Positions 7,176-14,011 of a DNA stretch of 33,262 nt are shown in pieces. Origin of the DNA: an uncultured Lachnospiraceae bacterium. GTDB lineage: Bacteria > Bacillota > Clostridia > Lachnospirales > Lachnospiraceae. The stretch's first letter is position 1, and each line of letters starts with the position of its first letter. Made by a program: the position numbers and the translations under genes. The stretch is taken from assembly GCA_910584695.1 (NCBI GenBank), contig CAJUBR010000028.1, positions 1-33,262 on the forward strand. The letters are read 5' to 3'. The notes under the pieces were generated by a model. That model searched no databases and was not told the DNA's origin. It worked only from the letters and a program-made list of their open reading frames with translations.

Positions 7176-7709
7176 TTATTGTACATTCATTGAAAACCCT
7201 TTATAAATTCCAACCGGTACATCCTCCCCAAAGGAATACTCCTCCATATTATCTTTCTCAAAGTCATATACTGTCACAATTTCTTTTTCGGAATCCACTA
7301 CCCAATATTCCCTGACGCCGGAATTACGATACTTAAATAATTTCTTATAATAATCTATTTGTCTACTGCTTGGCGATACGATTTCAATAATCCAGTCTGG
7401 AGCACCAATGCATCCCTTATCCGTCAGTTTATTTTTATCACATATAACACTTATGTCCGGTTCAACATAGTCTTTATCATTTCCGTTTAAAAATACAGCA
7501 AATGGTGCCGCATAGACTTCACATTCGCCACTATTTTTTTTAATATAGTCAGATATTTCACTAGATAACAACATACTGATCTTTTGATGTGCTCTGCTCG
7601 GTGGTGCCATATAATAAATCTTCCCATCAATCAATTCTGCACGCTCCCCATCCGGTAAAGCATAAATATCATCTATGGTATAAATTTCTTCTTTTCTTAA
7701 TACGTCCAT
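7176..7709 (-). CDS. Uma2-family protein (PD-(D/E)XK nuclease fold)
   Basis: A 177-aa Uma2/DUF820 protein, a restriction-endonuclease-like fold of unclear physiological role. Blocks visible are YALPDGERAELIDGKIYYM, SRAHQ, YVEPDISVICD, APDWIIEIVSPSS and the final KYRNSGVREYWVVD. Asp in EPDI, Glu in IIEI and Lys in YKKLFKY are candidate metal-site residues. The start is set at the ATG at 7709 because GGAGGT lies 8 bases upstream; a GTG at 7724 would place that ribosome site inside the gene. A good promoter is at 7735-7763. It appears intact, as a monocistronic accessory gene. Confidence 0.9.
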   Translation of the reverse strand: MDVLRKEEIYTIDDIYALPDGERAELIDGKIYYMAPPSRAHQKISMLLSSEISDYIKKNSGECEVYAAPFAVFLNGNDKDYVEPDISVICDKNKLTDKGCIGAPDWIIEIVSPSSRQIDYYKKLFKYRNSGVREYWVVDSEKEIVTVYDFEKDNMEEYSFGEDVPVGIYKGFSMNVQ

Positions 7710-7734
7710 AACATCCACCTCCACTCTTAAATAT

Positions 7735-7763
7735 ATTATAGATAATATTCATAGGAAATACAA
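7735..7763 (-). promoter_or_regulatory. Sigma-A-type promoter of the uma2 gene
   Basis: On the minus strand, TTGTAT (7758-7763) and TATAAT (7735-7740) are exactly 17 bases apart, 26 bases before the start codon. It lies just downstream of the stop of the histidine kinase gene at 7777. Confidence 0.65.
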
Positions 7764-7776
7764 CCGCTTTATCTTC

Positions 7777-8682
7777 TTACTCCCCTACTGCCATTCCAAA
7801 CCGGACTTCAACAAGAAACCGTCCCTGCTCGATTCTAGCCTCCATTTCTCCATTCATACGCTGTGTCAACTCCCTTGCAATGGATAGTCCCAGCCCGCTC
7901 GACGACTCGCTTCGTGCAGCATCTGCTTTATAGAACCGTTCAAACACACGCTCGATTTCCAGCTCTTCCATATCGCTGCATCCGTTACAACATTGAAATA
8001 AAACACCGTCCTTCTTTACTTTATAACAAATCTCAATTTGTCCTTCCCCATGTATCATTGCATTTCGCAGCACATTCGTCAGAATGCGTTTCACTGCTAT
8101 ATCATTACACAAAACCATGACAGGCTGTTCATCCACCAATAAATCCGGTGTAATTCCCTTCTCCTTCCACTGTTCATAAAATGAGAATAGACTATCCATA
8201 ACCAATTTGGTAAAGTCATGCTGCTCCAACACAAGTTCGTACGTCTCATTTTGCAGCTTCGTGTACGTAAATAATTCCTCCAACAGATCGGATAAATCCT
8301 CCATCCGTTCCCAAATGATACTTTCATAATGTGCCTTCTTCACCTCATCTTTTTCCTCTATTAACAATGCAAAAAATCCCTTCATAGACGTAAGCGGCGT
8401 ACGGATATCATGGGATATATTGGTTAATGTCTCCCTTAATTGATCTTCTTTTTTGCGGATTAACAAACTTTCGTGCTCCTGTTCATCTATCATTTGATTC
8501 ATCTGGTTTGCAAGTTCGAGGATTTCTTTCTTAGACAAATCTGTCTGTACTCTTTTATTGGTTTCTTCTTTCCTCAAAAACACCAACTGGTGGCAGATTT
8601 CACGAATCTGCCACCGGTATATCCAATACTTTATCGTTATAGTAATCAGCACAATGCTTGTTCCAATCCAAAGCCACTTCAT
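7777..8682 (-). CDS. Sensor histidine kinase with a single N-terminal membrane helix
   Basis: A 301-aa kinase: one TM helix (about 3-22), a charged helical linker, then DHp with His91 in NISHDIRTP, an N-box RILTNVLRNAMIHG, an F-box FERFYKADAA and G2 SSGLGLSIA. The G1 box is degenerate: CCNGCSDMEE stands where DNGxGI is usual. No periplasmic sensor domain is visible, so sensing would depend on the membrane segment or on the transporter encoded with it. The start is ATG at 8682, because the GAGGGAGAG site lies 7 bases upstream; the GTG at 8700 would put it inside the gene. It is the last gene of the operon, separated from its likely regulator (11777-12448) by the three transporter-related genes. 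Confidence 0.9.
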   Translation of the reverse strand: MKWLWIGTSIVLITITIKYWIYRWQIREICHQLVFLRKEETNKRVQTDLSKKEILELANQMNQMIDEQEHESLLIRKKEDQLRETLTNISHDIRTPLTSMKGFFALLIEEKDEVKKAHYESIIWERMEDLSDLLEELFTYTKLQNETYELVLEQHDFTKLVMDSLFSFYEQWKEKGITPDLLVDEQPVMVLCNDIAVKRILTNVLRNAMIHGEGQIEICYKVKKDGVLFQCCNGCSDMEELEIERVFERFYKADAARSESSSGLGLSIARELTQRMNGEMEARIEQGRFLVEVRFGMAVGE

Positions 8683-8725
8683 ATAAAAACTCTCCCTCAC
8701 GATCCATCTTCACTGCAAACCCTAC

Positions 8726-9532
8726 TTAAGTACTTTTACAACTAATTGCAGAGGAACGATTCTTTAATAATACTACAAAAATAGAAATAAATAAACAATT
8801 GAGCAACAGTACAACAATACTGCCTTCTATTTTACAGCCTCCTCCTGTTAAAATCTGATTCCCATTATACACTGTCTGCAAAAGGACCGGATAATCATCT
8901 GCAAGTGACACACCGCCTAATATAACTGCTCCAATAGAATTCCAAACAAAATGAATCATAATCGGAGCTATAATTGACTTCGTATATTCAAGAACCAGAG
9001 TCATAAAAATACTCATAGTGATAATATTCAAGACCGGAATCACTCCGGCTTCAAAAGCCCCTCCATGACACAGTGTAAATACTAATGTTGTAATGATTCC
9101 TGACACAACCATATTATAATTTTTCTTCAACAATTGATATAGGTAACCTCTTACAAGCAGTTCCTGCATAATTACATTTAAAAAACAAGAAATAATCCAT
9201 AACCATAAATTGTTGATTATATTTTTTCCTGTAAAATCAATAACTCCCAAAAGACACAATATGCCTACAGCCAATCCTAACCAGATACAGCCAATGCCAA
9301 TTCCTAAACTTATACTTATCATTGGCTTATCAACAGGGGCAATTTTAATTTCACGCTTCTCAACTAACCAGAATATGATTGAAAATAAAATAACAACAAA
9401 CATCGGAACCAGTTCTGCCCAAAATCTCCAAATAGTCGGATTTTCTGACGGAATTTTAAACACACTTGAGCAAATTGCCCATCCTATAAAAAACAAAATA
9501 AATTTACAAATTGTTATAAATGCCTTTTTCAT
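8726..9532 (-). CDS. CPBP-family intramembrane protease-like protein
   Basis: A 268-aa polytopic membrane protein with about 7-8 TM helices and the three CPBP (Abi/Rce1-like) motifs: QELLVRG (123-129) for EExxxR, FTLCH (152-156) for FxxxH, and HFVWN (194-198) for HxxxN. The first glutamate of motif 1 is Gln here, so catalysis may be altered, though the second Glu, Arg and both His remain. CPBP proteins are common beside bacteriocin and lantibiotic loci, where they process peptides or give self-immunity. It lies directly behind the ABC permease gene, in place of the second (LanG-type) permease. The ATG at 9532 is preferred to the GTG at 9541, because GGGTGAG then sits just before it. Confidence 0.85.
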   Translation of the reverse strand: MKKAFITICKFILFFIGWAICSSVFKIPSENPTIWRFWAELVPMFVVILFSIIFWLVEKREIKIAPVDKPMISISLGIGIGCIWLGLAVGILCLLGVIDFTGKNIINNLWLWIISCFLNVIMQELLVRGYLYQLLKKNYNMVVSGIITTLVFTLCHGGAFEAGVIPVLNIITMSIFMTLVLEYTKSIIAPIMIHFVWNSIGAVILGGVSLADDYPVLLQTVYNGNQILTGGGCKIEGSIVVLLLNCLFISIFVVLLKNRSSAISCKST

Positions 9533-9542
9533 CCCACTCACC

Positions 9543-10433
9543 CTACACTACATCTTTTTTTGTAAAATAAATGGTTCCAAGCAAATAATAAAGAATTGAA
9601 TATATTATTCCGACACCGATTGCAAACATTACATCCTTTTTTACCGTTCCAATCAACATCTGATGTACATTGGTAGTTACCATGTATTTCAACAGTTTTA
9701 CATCCAGACTTTTTTCAATATACGACACAAAAGAATTAATTAACCCAAATGCAGACAGCATCCCCACGGTAATACTCACCGCAGTACTTTTAAACACTAC
9801 CGTAATCAAAGAAATCCCACCTGAAAATGCCATGTACAGCAAATAAATAGATAGTACTAACAAACCCGTTTCTTTCAGATATTCCTTTCCGAACTGCAGC
9901 GTGAATTGATCAGCTAATAAAATCTTTAAAGATATGTACTGCACAATGCCATAAACAAGCAGTGCCAATAATACATAAATCATATTTACAAATATTTTTG
10001 ATAAAAAAATACTGGATTTATGCCTCGTCTGACCTGCAATATTTTTAAGAAATCCGCTTTTTATTTCCCCGTTAAAATACAGTACACATCCTATCGTTAA
10101 AAATATTAACACAATTCCTGATGCCATATCTGCATTATAAAATTCCAGAAATGTCGGAACTTCTCCATTTTCCTTCTCCGGTACATTTACCGCTATGCCA
10201 AAAGCAGTATCGACTTCCTCATCCTCTTCTCCCTGATAAATTCCCATTAAAGGTTCAGAAGCATCATTTCCATTCATATCATTTACCATATCCGCTTCTT
10301 TTTTCTTCTCTGTTAAATCCATCTTACTCATAGAGCAGCTAAACACACAAAACATTCCCATACAAAAGAGTACAACCCATAAACTCTTCGTCTTTGCCAT
10401 GCGGTGTAGATTCATTCGAATTAAATTAAGCAT
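9543..10433 (-). CDS. ABC-2 type transporter permease
   Basis: A 296-aa membrane protein with the usual ABC-2 layout. It has a cytoplasmic amphipathic start (MLNLIRMNLHRMAKTKSLW), TM1 (about 18-35), an extracytoplasmic stretch of roughly 70 residues rich in acidic residues (about 37-105), and five further TM helices to the C-terminus (near 110-130, 150-172, 190-210, 218-235 and 270-290). It pairs with the ATPase encoded 11 bases upstream. The set resembles LanFE/BcrAB exporters that remove cationic peptides from the membrane. The substrate is not evident from sequence. Confidence 0.85.
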   Translation of the reverse strand: MLNLIRMNLHRMAKTKSLWVVLFCMGMFCVFSCSMSKMDLTEKKKEADMVNDMNGNDASEPLMGIYQGEEDEEVDTAFGIAVNVPEKENGEVPTFLEFYNADMASGIVLIFLTIGCVLYFNGEIKSGFLKNIAGQTRHKSSIFLSKIFVNMIYVLLALLVYGIVQYISLKILLADQFTLQFGKEYLKETGLLVLSIYLLYMAFSGGISLITVVFKSTAVSITVGMLSAFGLINSFVSYIEKSLDVKLLKYMVTTNVHQMLIGTVKKDVMFAIGVGIIYSILYYLLGTIYFTKKDVV

Positions 10434-10444
10434 ACTGATACCTC

Positions 10445-11347
10445 CTAATCATTAGTCAAATTGAGGAAATAATCCTCCAGTTTATCCTGAACCACCTGTA
10501 ACGATTCCACCATACAGCCGGCTTTCGCCAGTTCCATATTGAGCTCTCCAAGACTCGTAACCACACCATAAATGTGAATGCTTTCCGTATCTATGACCTG
10601 ATAATCATGATACCCCATCTGCTCTATGACTGGACACGCCGTCTCCACATCCTTCGTCTTAATTTCTGTGTAATCATTGCATTTTTCATCCAATTCTTCC
10701 TTTGTTAATTCCTGAATCAGTACACCTCTATGGATAATTCCAAAGGTATCCGCTACTTTATATAATTCCTCCAAAATATGACTGGATATTAAAATGGTCA
10801 TATTTTTTTCCTTTTTTAATCTGGTTAATAATTCCCTGATTTCCGCAATCCCCTGCGGGTCCAGACCATTTACCGGTTCATCAAGTATCAGCAAATCAGG
10901 TCTTCCAACCAAAGCCATGGCAATCCCCAGTCGTTGTTTCATTCCAAGTGAAAACTGCTTTACTTTCTTCTTCCCTGCATTCTCCAATCCAACAGTTTCC
11001 AGCATGCTATCCTCATATCCCTTTTTATGAATTCCCAATGCCAGACATTTCAGATGCAGATTGTCTTTTGCTGTCATCCCTCCGTAAAGCCCCGGTTGTT
11101 CAATCAGATTACCAATGCGGTTATGGTATTTTGCCGCTTCTCTGCCGGATGCACCAAACAGTGTCAATTCCCCGGATGTAGGTGTTGACAACCCGCTTAT
11201 CATTTTCATAAATGTTGTCTTTCCCGCTCCATTTCTGCCGATAAAACCATAGATTTCCCCTTTTTTAATATGCAGACTTACATTGTCTACTGCTTTCACT
11301 TTCCCAAATTGTTTGGTCAGCTCCCGGGTATCCACTACATATTCCAT
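10445..11347 (-). CDS. LanF/BcrA-like ABC transporter ATP-binding protein
   Basis: A 300-aa ATPase with Walker A GRNGAGKTT, signature FSLGMKQRL, Walker B LLILDEPVNGLDP and switch His in ISSHILEEL. After the nucleotide-binding domain (about 1-215) a C-terminal extension of about 80 residues follows, typical of the BcrA/LanF group. The variant signature SLGMKQR and DEPxNGLDP also fit drug/lantibiotic exporters. The start is ATG at 11347: AAAGGAGG lies 6 bases upstream, while an in-frame start at 11392 lacks a good ribosome site. The 429-base gap between this gene and its response regulator is mostly occupied by a MITE-like element (11457-11668). Confidence 0.9.
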   Translation of the reverse strand: MEYVVDTRELTKQFGKVKAVDNVSLHIKKGEIYGFIGRNGAGKTTFMKMISGLSTPTSGELTLFGASGREAAKYHNRIGNLIEQPGLYGGMTAKDNLHLKCLALGIHKKGYEDSMLETVGLENAGKKKVKQFSLGMKQRLGIAMALVGRPDLLILDEPVNGLDPQGIAEIRELLTRLKKEKNMTILISSHILEELYKVADTFGIIHRGVLIQELTKEELDEKCNDYTEIKTKDVETACPVIEQMGYHDYQVIDTESIHIYGVVTSLGELNMELAKAGCMVESLQVVQDKLEDYFLNLTND

Positions 11348-11445
11348 AATATCCTCCTTTTCCTGTTCCGTATCCACTCTGCCGGTACACATGCATCTAC
11401 AAAAGTTTTATACACCCTGCACGGGACAGATACCTCCTTACTCTG

Positions 11446-11679
11446 TTATTGTCCCCTAGGTATTTGCGAAACTCTCTATTTTCAAAATCTAGTTGTGCAA
11501 TATAGACAATATCATAAGCAGGGTGCTTTGGAGCCGTTGGTACTTAGGTGCCGTACTTTGGCACCTTATGTACCATTACGAGCGACAAGCAGCGAAAGCG
11601 TGCCCAGTGTTGATATTGCCTATATTGTACAACGGTCGGTAACGAAAACAGAGTTTCACAATTACCTATTATTGTCCCC
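11446..11679. repeat. 11-bp direct repeats flanking the MITE-like element
   Basis: TTATTGTCCCC occurs perfectly at 11446-11456 and 11669-11679, immediately outside the terminal inverted repeats of the element between them. This is the pattern of a target-site duplication left by transposition. Removing the element and one copy restores a plain intergenic sequence between the response regulator and the ATPase. Confidence 0.8.
11457..11668. mobile_element. 212-bp palindromic MITE-like element
   Basis: The ends are inverted repeats: TAGGTATTTGCGAAACTCT at the left and, reading inward from the right end, TAGGTAATTGTGAAACTCT (17 of 19 identical). Further in, CAATATAGACAATATCA matches the other arm CAATATAGGCAATATCA at 16 of 17. 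The centre holds a hairpin (11539-11552 with 11560-11574, near-perfect GGTAC...GGTGCC stem). No transposase gene is inside, so it is a non-autonomous element or large cruciform. It separates the response-regulator gene from its ABC genes and could carry transcription signals or form a long hairpin in a read-through transcript. Confidence 0.75.
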
Positions 11680-11776
11680 TTATGCATCATGTATGGCGTC
11701 TAATGAACGTTACAATAAACAGATTAACAGGAAATGACTAAGCAAGCGTTAAAAATGGTTAAAGAAATGTTAAAGT

Positions 11777-12448
11777 TTAAATCAGCCTAAATCCCAGTCC
11801 CCAAACTGTCTCTATATATTCCCGTTCCGTAATCTTCTTTATTTTCCCCCGGATATTACTGATATGTACATTAATAGTTTTATCCTCACCTATATAATAT
11901 TCTTCCCATGCATATTCATATAATTCATTTTTTGAAAAGACCTTTTCCGGATATTTTAAGAATAATTCCATAATATGATATTCCCTTGCGGTAAGGGCTA
12001 CCGGTTTTTTACATACAAATAATTGTTTCTTTTGTACATCTAAATACAACTCCTTATATTCTAAATCTGCTTCCGTCTTTTCCTTACCCGCAGCGTTTCT
12101 TAACTGTACAAAAACCCTTGCTTCCAATTCTTTTAATTCAAAAGGTTTTGTCATATAATCGTTTGCCCCCAGTTTCAAAAGATCGACTTTGGTATCTAAT
12201 TCATCCTTTGCAGACAATACGATTACGGGTATATTACTACTTTCGCGAATCTCTGTTAAAAGCTCCGCACCTGTTATTCCAGGCAGCATTAAATCCAGGA
12301 TGATCAAATCATAAGTTTCCTTATGAAACAACAGCCTCGCCTCTGTCCCTGAAAAGGCACTAAAACAGGAATAACCCGACTTCAACAAACTTTCCCTTAT
12401 CATCTCATTGATACTATTATCATCTTCTACAATCAAAATTTTTTTCAT
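11777..12448 (-). CDS. OmpR-family response regulator of the LanFE/CPBP module
   Basis: A 223-aa regulator with receiver acidic residues (VEDDN), phospho-accepting Asp52 in ILDLMLPG, Ser in VLSAKDE and Lys in TKPFE. The winged helix (about 125-223) ends ETVWGLGFRLI. The receiver is of the common PhoB/VanR-like type, unlike the BceR-like regulator at 5819. Its probable partner kinase is at 7777-8682, four genes downstream, as no kinase is adjacent. The ribosome site AAAGGG lies about 9 bases before ATG. A weak promoter candidate (TTGGAG, 17 bases, TAAATA) lies about 30 bases upstream. The pairing is inferred from gene order. Confidence 0.92.
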   Translation of the reverse strand: MKKILIVEDDNSINEMIRESLLKSGYSCFSAFSGTEARLLFHKETYDLIILDLMLPGITGAELLTEIRESSNIPVIVLSAKDELDTKVDLLKLGANDYMTKPFELKELEARVFVQLRNAAGKEKTEADLEYKELYLDVQKKQLFVCKKPVALTAREYHIMELFLKYPEKVFSKNELYEYAWEEYYIGEDKTINVHISNIRGKIKKITEREYIETVWGLGFRLI

Positions 12449-12494
12449 TCAAGATAATCCCTTTCTAAAAATTCTGTATTTAGCATTTTTTTAA

Positions 12495-12659
12495 TTGTAC
12501 TCCAAAAACCTAATTCTGTCATCAGGAGCATACAACTTTAATTCGGAACATCTTGTAGACCTATACATGAATACTGTCTCACAAATGGACTTGGGGTACA
12601 GTGAAATAATCGACCATTTTTCTGTAACAACAAAATTTCTCAATAAAATACATGACTAA
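12495..12659 (+). pseudogene. C-terminal remnant of an unidentified protein
   Basis: An open frame of 54 codons without an ATG near its beginning encodes a credible protein end: SSGAYNFNSEHLVDLYMNT, then SQMDLGYSEIIDHFSVTTKF and LNKIHD before TAA. Its composition looks like real protein (amphipathic helices, aromatic residues), and it lies in a gene gap on the opposite strand to its neighbours. The upstream part is missing, so it is probably a gene fragment left by rearrangement. The family is not recognised. Apart from this, the gap 12449-12771 holds only the terminator and the start of the palindrome. Confidence 0.3.
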
Positions 12660-12667
12660 ATCACCAA

Positions 12668-12712
12668 GGGGCTGTCGCTTTAACGATTAAAAAATCGTGA
12701 AGCGGCAGCCCC
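12668..12712 (-). terminator. Large GC-rich hairpin ending the fructan operon
   Basis: A 13-bp outer stem (12668-12680 with 12700-12712, one mismatch) is stacked on a 6-bp inner stem (ACGATT 12683-12688 with AATCGT 12693-12698). It lies 60 bases after the last gene of the operon. The T tract after it on the minus strand is weak (TTGGTGATTT), so termination may be partial. Confidence 0.6.
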
Positions 12713-12757
12713 GTTACTGACAAACAAGAAAACCATATTCACTTACACAGTCAATAA

Positions 12758-12816
12758 CCCCGCGGCATTCGTCAAATGGACATGCGGGCATGTCCGCTTG
12801 ACTCATTGCCCGCGGG
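12758..12816. repeat. Palindromic repeat overlapping the 3' end of the HPr-like gene
   Basis: Outer arms CCCGCGG and its partner (12758-12775 against 12798-12816, imperfect, both including GTCAA/TTGAC) enclose an inner near-palindrome (GGACATGC at 12778-12785, GCATGTCC at 12788-12795). It is strikingly more GC-rich than its surroundings. I recall similar intergenic palindromes in other Lachnospiraceae, but this was not checked. The last 14 codons and the stop of the HPr-like gene lie within it. Confidence 0.6.
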
Positions 12817-13041
12817 AATAAATTCCTTCAATGTGTCCTGTATTACCTCCCAGTCAGCCTCATTCCCAATACTTAGTGTTAACGGCTTTGACAAATCCAC
12901 ACTAAAAATACCCAAAATTGATTTTGCATCAATAATATACCTTCCTGCCAAAATATCAAAATCCCCGTCAAAAGCAGAGATAAGGCTGACAAACTTCTTA
13001 ACCTTTTCAATCGTATCTAATTCAATTCTAATTTCCCTCAT
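12772..13041 (-). CDS. HPr-like (Crh-like) protein lacking the active-site histidine
   Basis: An 89-aa HPr-fold protein. The Ser46-type regulatory site is kept (DAKSILGIFSVDL, Ser41), but the segment that should hold the HPr TGLHARPA motif reads DTIEKVKKF, with no histidine. It therefore cannot carry PTS phosphate. If the HPr kinase modifies Ser41, it could act like Crh as a CcpA co-repressor; this is inference. It is the last gene of the fructan operon and overlaps the kinase gene by 14 bases. The fold ends near residue 75 (DTLKEFI), and the final 14 residues (PAGNESSGHARMSI) come from a palindromic repeat. The GHAR in that tail is not the HPr active site. Confidence 0.8.
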   Translation of the reverse strand: MREIRIELDTIEKVKKFVSLISAFDGDFDILAGRYIIDAKSILGIFSVDLSKPLTLSIGNEADWEVIQDTLKEFIPAGNESSGHARMSI

Positions 13042-13996
13042 GATCCTTTTCCTTTCTGAAATTTTCTATCTCTGATATGGATGGCATTACCCGCAATGCT
13101 CCTTTTCTTGTTGTAATTAAACATGCTGCTGCATTGGCATAGGATAACATCTCTTTTAAAATCTCCGGTGACAATCCATCCATTCCGTACTGTAAAATAA
13201 AATGCAGCATACATCCGCAGAATGTATCCCCGGCTCCTGTCGTTTCAATGGTCCTGTCTGAGTAAAATGGGTTACCCATAATAATATTTCCAAGATGAAA
13301 AGCTTTACTTCCATCCCTTCCCAACGTGGCACAGATGAGAGGAATGTGATACTGCTCTATAATCTTCAGTACCCCCTTCTCAATATCCTGTTCTCCTGTT
13401 ATAAACTCTACTTCATTATCTGATATTTTCAAAATATCACACTGTGAAAAACCATACTGTATTTTTTCCTTTGCCATCTTCAGATCACTCCATAGGGCCG
13501 GTCTCAGGTTCGGATCAAAGGATACCAGTGCCCCGTTTCTTTTTGCTGTTTCTATTGCATATCTCGTTGCTTCCTCTGCCTGTACAGAAGTCATTGAAAG
13601 ACTGCCAAAATGAAATATCTTTGCAGACTGAATAAGTCTTTCATCGACTTCCTCTTTCCTAAGCATCATATCCGCTCCGGGATTTCGATAGAAAGAAAAA
13701 TCTCTGTCCCCATCCGGACCAGTATGCACAAAAGCAAGCGTAGTGGGCACCATTCCATCAAAAATCAGGCCATCCGTACAAATCCCCTGCTCCTGGATAA
13801 CATCTTTTAGCAATGTTCCAAAAGAATCTTTTCCAACCTTTCCAATAAATGCAGTAGAATGTCCCAGCTTTTGAAGGCAGGAAAGAACGTTGCAGGGAGC
13901 CCCACCCGGATTCGCTTCATACATACCGTTTCCCTGCCTGCTGACTCCATTATTTGTAAAATCAATTAACAATTCGCCTAATGCAACAACATCCAT
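13028..13996 (-). CDS. scrK: PfkB-family fructokinase
   Basis: A 322-aa ribokinase-like sugar kinase. It has the N-terminal VALGELLIDF and NPGGAPCNV substrate-binding motif, a mid-domain FDPNLRPALW, and the C-terminal signature ETTGAGDTFCGCML with catalytic base Asp257. It would phosphorylate fructose released by the GH32 upstream, to give fructose 6-phosphate in the cytoplasm. AAAGGAG lies about 7 bases before ATG. It sits between the GH32 and the HPr-like gene in the operon. Specificity for fructose is inferred from context; the fold is certain from the motifs. Confidence 0.92.
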   Translation of the reverse strand: MDVVALGELLIDFTNNGVSRQGNGMYEANPGGAPCNVLSCLQKLGHSTAFIGKVGKDSFGTLLKDVIQEQGICTDGLIFDGMVPTTLAFVHTGPDGDRDFSFYRNPGADMMLRKEEVDERLIQSAKIFHFGSLSMTSVQAEEATRYAIETAKRNGALVSFDPNLRPALWSDLKMAKEKIQYGFSQCDILKISDNEVEFITGEQDIEKGVLKIIEQYHIPLICATLGRDGSKAFHLGNIIMGNPFYSDRTIETTGAGDTFCGCMLHFILQYGMDGLSPEILKEMLSYANAAACLITTRKGALRVMPSISEIENFRKEKDHEGN

Positions 13997-14011
13997 ATGG
14001 AACTCCTTTCA

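Noticed and set aside
11270..11737. 155-codon plus-strand open frame across the ATPase start and the palindromic element
   Set aside because: It runs antisense through a clear ATPase start and a non-coding palindrome; its composition shows no domain and it has no ribosome site of note.
12775..12800. GHAR in the HPr-like tail as a displaced active-site histidine
   Set aside because: It lies after the fold in a repeat-encoded tail; the match to the HPr GLHARP motif is chance.
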